NCBI GenBank assembly: GCA_027486495.1
Contig: JAIXOZ010000043.1
Coordinates: forward strand, 1-38,432
DNA: 38,432 bases
Direction: 5' to 3'
Source of the DNA: Comamonadaceae bacterium
GTDB lineage: Bacteria; Pseudomonadota; Gammaproteobacteria; Burkholderiales; Burkholderiaceae_C
Part shown: positions 31,557 to 38,432 of the stretch, in pieces
How the letters are laid out: every line of letters begins with the position of its first letter
Position numbering within the stretch: position 1 is the first letter of the stretch
Program-made: the position numbers and the translations under genes
Notes under the pieces: model-generated
Told to the model about the DNA's origin: nothing
Database searches by the model: none
The model's input: only the letters and a program-made list of their open reading frames with translations

Positions 31557-32189
31557 TTAATCACGAAGCAGACGCGACGGCACACCAACATAAACCCCTG
31601 CAACATCGATAGGCTTGTGCACGACGGCCCCCGCACCGACGGTGACATGGCCGACTACCGATAAACCATCAATCACTGTCGCCCCAGCACCCAACATCGA
31701 GAAATCTCCGAGACAGCTCCTCCCCGCCATGGTTGCATTGACCGACACATGGGCCCATTCGCCTACGGAACATTCATGCTCCACCACAGCGCCTGAATTG
31801 ATAATGCTCCCACGCCCGACTTTGGCCATGGGTCCAATGTGCGCTTGTTGCCCAACGAACACGCCGTCACCTAGCGAGCAGGCCACACCCAATGTGGCAG
31901 AAGGAGCTATCAGGCTGACGAGTTGACAGCCTTGTTGCTCAATCAATTCGCTTTGCTTTTGCCTGACCAGGCCATTACCAGAAGCCGGAAAGGCACACCA
32001 GGCTTTGGGATCGTGCGGTGTGAAGGATTTCAAAACAGGAAAGTCAAGAAACATTTCACCTACGCGGGCGTGTTCGTCCACAAAAACCAGCGTTGCGTAG
32101 CCCATCGCTATCGCCACATCGGCCACACTCCGCGCATGACCGCCAAAACCCAGAATGATCAGCTGTTTGTTTGATGCTTCTCGGTTCAT
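31557..32189 (-). CDS. NeuD/PglD-like sugar O- or N-acyltransferase
   Basis: Predicted 210-residue left-handed beta-helix acyltransferase. The N-terminal Rossmann-like domain has LIILGFGGHARSVADVAIAMGY. The C-terminal hexapeptide-repeat domain (about 95-210) has many [LIV]-G-x4 turns (for example SLGDGVFVGQQAHIGPMAKVGRGSIINSGAVVEHECSVGEW), with the catalytic His in the VEHEC segment. It ends YVGVPSRLLRD, the usual PAK/PSR end. Acetyl-CoA transfer to an activated sugar or a glycan is expected. Its start overlaps the stop of the upstream glycosyltransferase gene by ATGA (32186-32189). Confidence 0.9.
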   Translation of the reverse strand: MNREASNKQLIILGFGGHARSVADVAIAMGYATLVFVDEHARVGEMFLDFPVLKSFTPHDPKAWCAFPASGNGLVRQKQSELIEQQGCQLVSLIAPSATLGVACSLGDGVFVGQQAHIGPMAKVGRGSIINSGAVVEHECSVGEWAHVSVNATMAGRSCLGDFSMLGAGATVIDGLSVVGHVTVGAGAVVHKPIDVAGVYVGVPSRLLRD

Positions 32190-33826
32190 TCGGCCGCCGT
32201 TTCATCAGCAATGCGGTCCAACACGGCAATGTGTTCTTGCACCACGTTTTGCCAAGTGCGCTGAGCCAGCCGTTCGTAGGTGGGCTTTTGTATGGCCAAG
32301 AGTTCATCTCGGTGTTTCAGCGCCCACTCCATGCGCTCGGCCATGTCGCGCCAATCATATGGGTCAAAAAAGGTGGTCGCTTGCAGCTCAGGCTCAGTCA
32401 ACACTTCTTCTGTCACGGGTATCCGCGCCATCACCACAGGGGTGCCGACCGACAGTGCCTCAGTGAAGGTGAACGGGCAACCGCCCTCGCTCAAACTCGG
32501 GTTGACCGCGAGATCAGCCAAGTGATAACAGGCTGCTAGTTCTTGAATTTTGAGTCCATGCAAAAACAACACTTCGTTTTGCAAATTTTTTTCCAGCACA
32601 TACTTTTCAATCTCAGGCATAACCCGCTGGTTTCCCGTCAAGATCAACTTGTGGCCTATCAGGCGTTTGCGCAACAAATGCTCATAGGCACGCAGCAGGG
32701 TCAACACGTTTTTGTTGGGCCGCATTTGGCTGGCATAAAACAAAAACTTCACCTCGGTGTTGGCAAAGCCTGCGGTATAGGTCGGATTCTGAGATTGACT
32801 CAATGCGCAACTCATTAGCCAAAGGCAGTAGTTTCTAGTAGCCACTGCCCCGTTTGCGAATCCGCGCACGGTGACCCACTTGCTCAGGTCATTGGGCGCA
32901 TGGTGCACCACGCTCACCTGACTGCCTTGCACCCCATAGCGGTCCACCAAAGTTGACCACTTCACGTCCGCGCTGTAAGTCACAAAGTGCTGGCCGCCCT
33001 CAATGGCACTCTCCACGATTTCAAAGTTTTCTAGGAAACGATCGCCGCCTACCGAAGAAAAACCCACAGGAAAATCGGTCAGCACCACGTCGGGGACGCA
33101 CATCAATCGCGGAGCCTGAATCTGGTTAAACGCAGGCCAAAAAGCCGTTGGGCAATACCAGGCTCGCACGTCACCCATGGTGTTGATGAGCGCTTGCATC
33201 CGCAATACTTCGGCTTGCTCCATTGCCCTGTACATGTTGCGCACCAGCCCATCGTCTTTTGGTGAGCTGGTTATTTTTTTGAACCGCTGTAATGCCGTAG
33301 GAAACTTGTGTAGCGTTTTGTGCAGCAAAGGCTTAGCAACCATGAACAGCAACAGCAACAGCCCAAGCGGCATCCAGATTGGACTCAACAGCAAGACAGC
33401 GACAAGCACTCCAAACAATGGCATTAATGCACGTACCAAGGTTACCAGTGAGTACGTACGCACCAAACGATCGACAGTACTGCGAACAAGCGCGTTTGGC
33501 TGGTCACGCAGCCAAAATCCAATGCGCTTGAATACACCTGATTTTTTTTCTCGGTTTCGATAGCGCTGCCATGTCTCATATATGCGCAACACCAGTGGCA
33601 GGCCCTTGGGCGACACCACATGACAGCTGCTGCTGGGCACGCCTTCGGCTTCCAACAACTCAGCCAAAGACTCGCGCGACCAACTCGGGCAGACGACACT
33701 GAAACTGACGTCTTTTTGTGTAGATGCACCTTTGAGGAATGCGGCCAGATAGCGCCCCAGACCCTCGTGGCGCAAATCCACCGTAGGCGGGTATGCGATG
33801 TAGATGCCGTAATGTTTCACAGACAT
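32186..33826 (-). CDS. Large glycosyltransferase with internal hydrophobic hairpin
   Basis: Predicted 546-residue GT-B type glycosyltransferase. The C-terminal glycos_transf_1 domain (about 340-530) has FLFYASQMRPNKNVLTLLRAYEHL, LILTGNQRVMPEIEKYV, VLFLHGLKIQELAACYHLADLAVNPSLSEGGCPFTFTEALSVGTPVVMARIPVTEEV. The N-terminal part starts YGIYIAYPPTVDLRHEGLGRYLAAFLKG, like sugar-binding domains of GT4 enzymes. Residues about 128-165 are strongly hydrophobic (two likely helices), which is unusual inside such a fold and suggests monotopic or two-pass membrane attachment. ATG 33826 was chosen; the upstream in-frame stretch lies in the next gene. It overlaps the 768-residue gene by 10 bases and the acyltransferase gene by 4. 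Sugar specificity unknown. Confidence 0.85.
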   Translation of the reverse strand: MSVKHYGIYIAYPPTVDLRHEGLGRYLAAFLKGASTQKDVSFSVVCPSWSRESLAELLEAEGVPSSSCHVVSPKGLPLVLRIYETWQRYRNREKKSGVFKRIGFWLRDQPNALVRSTVDRLVRTYSLVTLVRALMPLFGVLVAVLLLSPIWMPLGLLLLLFMVAKPLLHKTLHKFPTALQRFKKITSSPKDDGLVRNMYRAMEQAEVLRMQALINTMGDVRAWYCPTAFWPAFNQIQAPRLMCVPDVVLTDFPVGFSSVGGDRFLENFEIVESAIEGGQHFVTYSADVKWSTLVDRYGVQGSQVSVVHHAPNDLSKWVTVRGFANGAVATRNYCLWLMSCALSQSQNPTYTAGFANTEVKFLFYASQMRPNKNVLTLLRAYEHLLRKRLIGHKLILTGNQRVMPEIEKYVLEKNLQNEVLFLHGLKIQELAACYHLADLAVNPSLSEGGCPFTFTEALSVGTPVVMARIPVTEEVLTEPELQATTFFDPYDWRDMAERMEWALKHRDELLAIQKPTYERLAQRTWQNVVQEHIAVLDRIADETAAE

Positions 33827-36123
33827 GCGCTGGCAGCCTTCCAATATGCAGACGCCAGGCGCTCGATGCTTTGGCTTGCCAGTTGATCGGCCGTTGGCAG
33901 CATGGCACGGCGCTCCATGTGCTTTTGTTCCATCTCTTTGAGTGCCTGTGCCATGGCCTTCGGATCGCTGGCGTCCATCCAAGCCAGATTAAGAGAAAAC
34001 TGCTCGTCCATCTCTCGCATGGGCGGGTAGTCGCTGCTGAGCGAGGGCACGCCCAAACCAGCGGCCTCGACCACACTGAAGGTGCCGTTGTCTATGCGAC
34101 CAGCGTGCCACAAAAAGGCTGCCCCCTGCAGCAAGCGCTGGTAATCTGCATCGGGCAGCTCACCCTGCCAATGCAATCGACGCCTGAGTTGCTCATGTGC
34201 GCGCACCCAAGCCATGGTCTGTTTAAGAAACTCCGGCGGGGTTTTGAGCAATTTTTGAGAATCAACCCCCGTAACATGGCAATTCAGGGTGCCGTTCATT
34301 TCATCGTAATAAAGCTCTAAAGCACGCAAAGCATGTTCGTGGTTTTTGTGCATCGCGGCATTGGTGGTCCAAACAAAATACGAGGCTTGCTTGGGCGGCT
34401 GGACGAAGTGCTTGGCTTCAAATGCCGGTGCCAGCATGGGCAGCTTGACCACGCGTTTGGCGTCAACGCCCGCGTATTGCAAAGCATCCTGACGGGTGAA
34501 TTCTGTGGTGGTCCAAACCTGTGTTGCTGCGCGTGCAGCATTGATAAAAGACTGATCTGCGCCTTTGGGCAATATCGGCACATAACGCTGCAAATAGTCA
34601 TACACCATGTGCACCACGGGCCGCAGGGGCAACAATGGCGCTGTGACGCGGTCAGACACCACCACCCACAGATCGAAATCTTCCAACTGCTTGATTCCAT
34701 CGTCCACTACCAAGTATTCTGGGGCTAATGCTTCCCAATGCGCGTGCCCCGCGTAACGCATGGCTCGCCTTGCCTCATCGGCTTTTCTGGTGCGCCACTT
34801 GAATCCGCGAGTTTTGATCGTCGATGGCAGATCCTCAAACTCCGTGTTTGGGTAAAAATTTGGATCGTGGAGGTGCAAAAGTACCACCTCGACTGATTTG
34901 CCACTTTGCTCGGCACCAATCTGGAGTGTTTGGGCCAGCATCTTGGCCCCACGCAAGGAGCCACCCCTGTAACCTACAGGCACGATCACTGCGATGCGTT
35001 GCTTGTGCTTGCGTAGAAGATTGGGTCGCGCCAAACGTTCCTGGCGCTGCACCAACAACTGCGAACGCACTTGGTTCCATGCGCTTTGCCATGCATCGAT
35101 TTTGGGCTCAAAGGCCATGGCGTTGAGCAGCACCAGCTGGCTCTGCCGTATCTGATCTTGCAGGGTGAAATCACCTGCCAAAAGTTTTTTGATTTTTTGA
35201 CGTGCCTCTTGATAGCTTTTGCATCTGCCCGGCAACGCCAAACCGCCCAAGCGGTCCAGCATGCCGCCAGCCATGAAGATCAGGGGCATACCCGCACGAA
35301 CCGCCTCAAACGGGTGGTAATGGATGTGGTTTTTTTCCTGCGAGTGATAAAACATCACCCGAAATTCACGCATGTTGCGGGCATGCTCTTCGGCTGTGAC
35401 ATAGCCCAGAACGTGGTCTGCATCTGGGTCAACGGCCTGTGAGCCCGCTACCGCATGTGGCAAGTCGCCCAGCTGATTTTTGAACGCCTGGTACACCGAC
35501 TTGTAATAGGCGTTCTGGCCAATATCTGGACACAGAAAATAGATGCGCGCATCGCCCCCACGCCAGCTATCGCGGGGTGTGGTGTCCAGCATACCCAAAG
35601 GCAAATCAAGTTTTCGTTTGCCTAAGACTGCTGGCTCATTCAAATGCAGATGGTCATAAGCCTGGGCAAACCACAAACGGCTGCCCAGACGTTGAATCGT
35701 TTTGTGCCCCAGTTGCTGAGTCAATTGCGCCAACAGGTCTACATGGCTCACTCCCTGCACTTGACCGTAGGCACGCCACAAAAGAGCTCCCTGAAAACGG
35801 GCAGTCAAGCTGTTAAAAGCCTCTGGTTTGTACAGCGTGAAAAAACAGGCATCGAAGTAGCGGTTGGCGATGTCCCAAGCTGCTTGACTGGGTTGCCCAT
35901 ACCAATCTTGGGCGTTTAAGAAGGCCAAATCATCAGCGGGGATGGACAGGCTGGCATCTTCTTCGTACGACACCGAAGCCGATCGAAAGCTGATTTCAGT
36001 GGGGTAGCTTTTGGGTGTAAAGATTTCTTCGATGCCTATGTGCTTGAGCATCTTGAGTTCAAAAGCTCGTGCTGAACCGTGGTTGAGCAACCACATCACT
36101 CGAAAAGTGGAATCGACTCTCAT
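33817..36123 (-). CDS. 768-residue two-module glycosyltransferase-like protein
   Basis: Predicted 768-residue protein with two parts. Residues about 375-768 hold a GT-B glycosyltransferase: QRIAVIVPVGYRGGSLRGAKMLAQTL, YFVWTTNAAMHKNHEHALRALELYY, HWQGELPDADYQRLLQGAAFLWHAGRIDNGTFSVVEAAGLGVPSLSSDYPPMREM. Residues about 1-370 look like a second, divergent module (MRVDSTFRVMWLLNHGSARAFELKMLKHIG; later YVTAEEHARNMREFRVMFYHSQEKNHIHYHPFEAVRAGMPLIFMAGG, which resembles the nucleotide-sugar binding end of a GT-B fold). Polysaccharide polymerising or dual-specificity enzymes of ABC-transporter loci often have such two-module layouts. Start overlaps the ATPase stop by ATGA (36120-36123). Product unknown. 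Confidence 0.8.
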   Translation of the reverse strand: MRVDSTFRVMWLLNHGSARAFELKMLKHIGIEEIFTPKSYPTEISFRSASVSYEEDASLSIPADDLAFLNAQDWYGQPSQAAWDIANRYFDACFFTLYKPEAFNSLTARFQGALLWRAYGQVQGVSHVDLLAQLTQQLGHKTIQRLGSRLWFAQAYDHLHLNEPAVLGKRKLDLPLGMLDTTPRDSWRGGDARIYFLCPDIGQNAYYKSVYQAFKNQLGDLPHAVAGSQAVDPDADHVLGYVTAEEHARNMREFRVMFYHSQEKNHIHYHPFEAVRAGMPLIFMAGGMLDRLGGLALPGRCKSYQEARQKIKKLLAGDFTLQDQIRQSQLVLLNAMAFEPKIDAWQSAWNQVRSQLLVQRQERLARPNLLRKHKQRIAVIVPVGYRGGSLRGAKMLAQTLQIGAEQSGKSVEVVLLHLHDPNFYPNTEFEDLPSTIKTRGFKWRTRKADEARRAMRYAGHAHWEALAPEYLVVDDGIKQLEDFDLWVVVSDRVTAPLLPLRPVVHMVYDYLQRYVPILPKGADQSFINAARAATQVWTTTEFTRQDALQYAGVDAKRVVKLPMLAPAFEAKHFVQPPKQASYFVWTTNAAMHKNHEHALRALELYYDEMNGTLNCHVTGVDSQKLLKTPPEFLKQTMAWVRAHEQLRRRLHWQGELPDADYQRLLQGAAFLWHAGRIDNGTFSVVEAAGLGVPSLSSDYPPMREMDEQFSLNLAWMDASDPKAMAQALKEMEQKHMERRAMLPTADQLASQSIERLASAYWKAASACL

Positions 36124-36872
36124 GACAAGTGATTGATCTTTTTGTATTCGGCAATCGAATCGGGCATATTGCCGTCGAACACGATTTCGCCATGGTGGAA
36201 AACCAAACCTCGCTCACAAATCGACTGGAGCGCCCCAAAGTCGTGCGAGGCCAGCACCAGAATTTCTGACTTTTCAATCAGGCTCATGATGCGCTGCTTG
36301 GCTTTGGCCATGAAGTTGGCATCGCCTGCACCAATGACCTCGTCGAGCAACAAGATGTCTCCGCCCACGGCCGTGGAAATGGCAAAGGCCAAGCGCACCT
36401 GCATGCCCGCAGAATAGGTTTTGATGGGGTAGTCAATGAACTCGCCCAGATCAGCAAAGGCGACGACCTCGTCTTCAATCTCGCGCATGAACCGAGGGGT
36501 CAAACCTAACAACAAACCCCGGTACAAAATGTTTTCACGGCCTGAGGCGTCGGGCTCAAAGCCCAGGCTCAGGTCAAACAGCGAGCGCACGGTACCCAAG
36601 ACCTCACGACGGCCTGAAGAAATGGGGTACAAACCGGCCAGCATTTTCAAAAAAGTGCTTTTGCCCGCGCCGTTGTGCCCTAGCAAACCAACCCGCTGAC
36701 CAGGCAGGATATCGAGGTTGATGCGCTTAAGAGCGTGCACATCATGTACATCGTGCTCAGTTCGTTGCAGTTTGAACAGGCTGCCCATGAGTGATTTCAG
36801 TGAGCGCTCTTTGAATGCTACAGATGAATAATGGAGATCGACATCCTCCAGATGAATGCGGTTCGTGTTCAT
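36120..36872 (-). CDS. Polysaccharide ABC exporter ATP-binding protein (Wzt/KpsT type)
   Basis: Predicted 250-residue ATPase that powers export of an undecaprenyl- or lipid-linked polysaccharide. Walker A GHNGAGKS (65-72), signature YSAGMQVRLA (153-162), Walker B ILLLDEV (173-179) and switch H210 in ASHD are intact. The N-terminal KERSLKSLMGSLFKLQR segment is shared with Wzt proteins. Length is that of short Wzt/KpsT forms: the C-terminal glycan-binding domain seen in Wzt of E. coli O8/O9a is absent, so export need not depend on a capped chain end. Starts in ATGA overlap with the permease stop (36869-36872) and ends in overlap with the 768-residue gene. Confidence 0.94.
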   Translation of the reverse strand: MNTNRIHLEDVDLHYSSVAFKERSLKSLMGSLFKLQRTEHDVHDVHALKRINLDILPGQRVGLLGHNGAGKSTFLKMLAGLYPISSGRREVLGTVRSLFDLSLGFEPDASGRENILYRGLLLGLTPRFMREIEDEVVAFADLGEFIDYPIKTYSAGMQVRLAFAISTAVGGDILLLDEVIGAGDANFMAKAKQRIMSLIEKSEILVLASHDFGALQSICERGLVFHHGEIVFDGNMPDSIAEYKKINHLS

Positions 36873-37648
36873 AGGTAGAAGATGACCTTTTTCTCTGCGC
36901 TTCGTCCTATTAACACCGCAGCCAAAGTCAATACAACAACAGTACCCAAGCAAAACGCATAGTTTTCAATTGTTGGCCATTGACCGCGCAGCATGGGAGC
37001 ACGGACGATCTCAAGGATATGGTAAATGGGGTTCAGGTCGACAAGCCAATGCAGATCCCCCCCTCGGAAGACTTTGGCTTCGAAATAAATTGGCGAAACA
37101 AACCACATGGCCTGCATGATCAGGCCCAGCGCGTGAGGCAAATCGCGAAAGCGTGTGGCCACATAGGCTAAAGCCGTGGCCATCGGCCATGCCAACAGTA
37201 CCAATATCGGAAAAATACTGAGTGCAGCCAGCCACGACCATCCGAAGTTGTGCGGCATCACTATCAACACCCAGATCACCAAGCTCATGCTTGCCAAGCT
37301 CAACACCATGATGTTGGTGAAGACTGTACGCAGTGTGTAAATGGCCAACGGGTGTCTGCACTGTTTGATATAAGCGTCTGCCTGTACAAATGACAATGCC
37401 CCCCCCATGGCGGAGGCGGTCATAAACTCCCATACGACCATACCCGACAAGATGTAGGGCGCGTATTCTTTGATGTCGGTTTTGAAGATCTTACCGAACA
37501 CAATAGCAAGCAGCAGCGTCATCCCCAGCGGCTGAATCACTGTCCACAGCACACCAAAGAAAGACCGACGCCAGCGTGATCGCAAGTCAGCAAAGGACAG
37601 ATGCGTCCAAAAATACCGGGCATCCCAGATGCCTATAAAATAGTTCAT
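36869..37648 (-). CDS. Polysaccharide ABC exporter permease (Wzm/KpsM type)
   Basis: Predicted 259-residue ABC-2 type membrane protein with six hydrophobic helices. The amphipathic N-terminal region DLRSRWRRSFFGVLWTVIQPLGMTLLLAIVFGKIF is the classic start of Wzm/KpsM proteins. The end has LVDLNPIYHILEIVRAPMLRGQWP, another conserved stretch. It pairs with the ATPase encoded next to it. The upstream 55 bases are AT-rich and separate it from the methyltransferase gene, so a promoter may lie there. Start ATG 37648 gives MNYFIGIWDARYFWTHLSFADLRSR. Confidence 0.94.
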   Translation of the reverse strand: MNYFIGIWDARYFWTHLSFADLRSRWRRSFFGVLWTVIQPLGMTLLLAIVFGKIFKTDIKEYAPYILSGMVVWEFMTASAMGGALSFVQADAYIKQCRHPLAIYTLRTVFTNIMVLSLASMSLVIWVLIVMPHNFGWSWLAALSIFPILVLLAWPMATALAYVATRFRDLPHALGLIMQAMWFVSPIYFEAKVFRGGDLHWLVDLNPIYHILEIVRAPMLRGQWPTIENYAFCLGTVVVLTLAAVLIGRSAEKKVIFYL

Positions 37649-37703
37649 TAAATTTTTTCTTGAATATTATATACAAGCGTTTTATTAAAATAGCAAAGTG
37701 ATA

Positions 37704-38432
37704 TTAAGCCCGCCACCATCGCAATGCTTCAAAAAGCTTCCAAAGTTTTGAGTTAGTAACTTCACGATATAACCAGCCTATTTCTTCAACTCGCTTAGTC
37801 AAGTATATATTTTGCTCCACGAGCTTCTCGATCGATTGAGAGTCATCAGATATTTCAGCAGTCTGTGATTTTTGACGAGCTGCCGCCCGCAATGCAAACA
37901 GTGACAACTTATCTGTTTTGATAAAAAAAGCGTTTACATGAGAACTGATGTCATAGGTATAGCCGAGCATACAAAGTCGAGTTTTCATCTCACGTAGATC
38001 AAGATGACCAACCTCAATGCAGATAACGTCTGGCAAAACATGACTACCACGCATGCCGTCTATGACAGAAAACTCATGTCCCTCCACATCTAAAACAAGC
38101 AAATCTATACAGCTTATTTTATTTTTTTCTATGAAATTATCCCAAGTAATTAGCGACACTTCTACCGGCACAAATTTACAACCACCATCCAACAGGAGAG
38201 ACTTATGCAAAGCAGTGTGTTCCAATGAACCATTGGTGCACTCCTTGCCAAAAACAGGGTGGTCAACAGCCTGAAAAGTAGCAGTGCCAAGTTTATTTGA
38301 GAGTGCCGAATTAATATTAATTGATGAGGGACGATTTTTACATAAGGCTTCATAAACCCAAGGCACGGGTTCAATATTGAAACCATTCCAACCCATAGTT
38401 TCCTCAAAAAATTTGCAAGAATTTTCTGTCAA
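37704..38432 (-). CDS. FkbM-type methyltransferase, 5' end outside window
   Basis: A frame of 242 residues is open to the window edge. EETMGWNGFNIEPVPWVYEALCKNRPSSININSALS and LVLDVEGHEFSVIDGMRG, then PDVICIEVG, match SAM-dependent methyltransferases of the FkbM (Methyltransf_21) group; the first SAM-binding segment with the DIGA motif must lie beyond 38432. The first codon seen reads TTG and is probably not the start. The tail (about 170-242) carries a heptad-like region ending SKLWKLFEALRWWRA, as seen in polysaccharide-cluster proteins. AT content is much higher than in the rest of the window, which suggests a different origin. It probably methylates a glycan terminal sugar. Confidence 0.85.
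   Translation of the reverse strand: MTENSCKFFEETMGWNGFNIEPVPWVYEALCKNRPSSININSALSNKLGTATFQAVDHPVFGKECTNGSLEHTALHKSLLLDGGCKFVPVEVSLITWDNFIEKNKISCIDLLVLDVEGHEFSVIDGMRGSHVLPDVICIEVGHLDLREMKTRLCMLGYTYDISSHVNAFFIKTDKLSLFALRAAARQKSQTAEISDDSQSIEKLVEQNIYLTKRVEEIGWLYREVTNSKLWKLFEALRWWRA

Overview
The window is high-GC DNA with tightly packed genes, many joined by 4-base ATGA stop/start overlaps. Gene content (a full meta-cleavage hpa cluster, radA, the yraN-diaA-dolP block, ilvE, split hpaG1/hpaG2) fits a betaproteobacterium of the order Burkholderiales, most likely Comamonadaceae. That placement is inferred from familiarity with protein sequences, not from a search. No rRNA, tRNA, CRISPR array, insertion sequence or phage gene was seen.

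Layout. 1-1762: tail of a LysR-type regulator, then a GlcD-type FAD oxidase. 1864-2461: a HigB/HigA toxin-antitoxin pair on the minus strand. 2555-7870, minus strand: radA, a nitronate monooxygenase and a large hybrid sensor kinase. 8130-15439, plus strand: homoprotocatechuate (3,4-dihydroxyphenylacetate) degradation, hpaR-hpaG1-hpaG2-hpaE-[RHH antitoxin-VapC toxin]-hpaD-hpaF-hpaH-hpaI. This covers every step from the ring-cleavage substrate to pyruvate and succinate semialdehyde. The 4-hydroxyphenylacetate hydroxylase (hpaBC) and the uptake genes are not in the window. 15606-18287: a coupled operon of a class II aldolase-like protein, a ketopantoate reductase-like protein and an EamA exporter, of unknown pathway. 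18534-23320: a beta-hydroxyacid dehydrogenase, a YggS-type PLP protein, an L-asparaginase II and an unusual biotinyl-domain/carboxyltransferase fusion. 23379-26187: dolP, diaA and yraN, divergent from rsmI, in the gene order known from E. coli but without lpoA. 26229-27870: a small membrane protein, ilvE and a zf-CHCC protein.

27901-38432, minus strand, is a surface polysaccharide (O-antigen or capsule) locus: a WbaP-type priming transferase, a PrlF/YhaV toxin-antitoxin module, a GT4 glycosyltransferase, a NeuD/PglD-like acyltransferase, two large unusual glycosyltransferases, an ABC-2 exporter pair (Wzm/Wzt type) and the 3' part of an FkbM-type methyltransferase cut by the window edge. The last ~0.8 kb is clearly AT-rich compared with the rest, as is common in variable polysaccharide loci.

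Notable points: three toxin-antitoxin modules of three unrelated families in 38 kb, one of them inside the hpa operon with a symmetric four-site operator array over the hpaE stop codon; a dispersed palindromic intergenic repeat (TGTCATCCCGG...) at four loci; a biotinyl-carboxyltransferase fusion without a biotin carboxylase nearby; and two atypical glycosyltransferases. I did not find a clearly new multi-gene defence or signalling system. The best candidates for undescribed biology are the aldolase/reductase/exporter operon and the polysaccharide enzymes.
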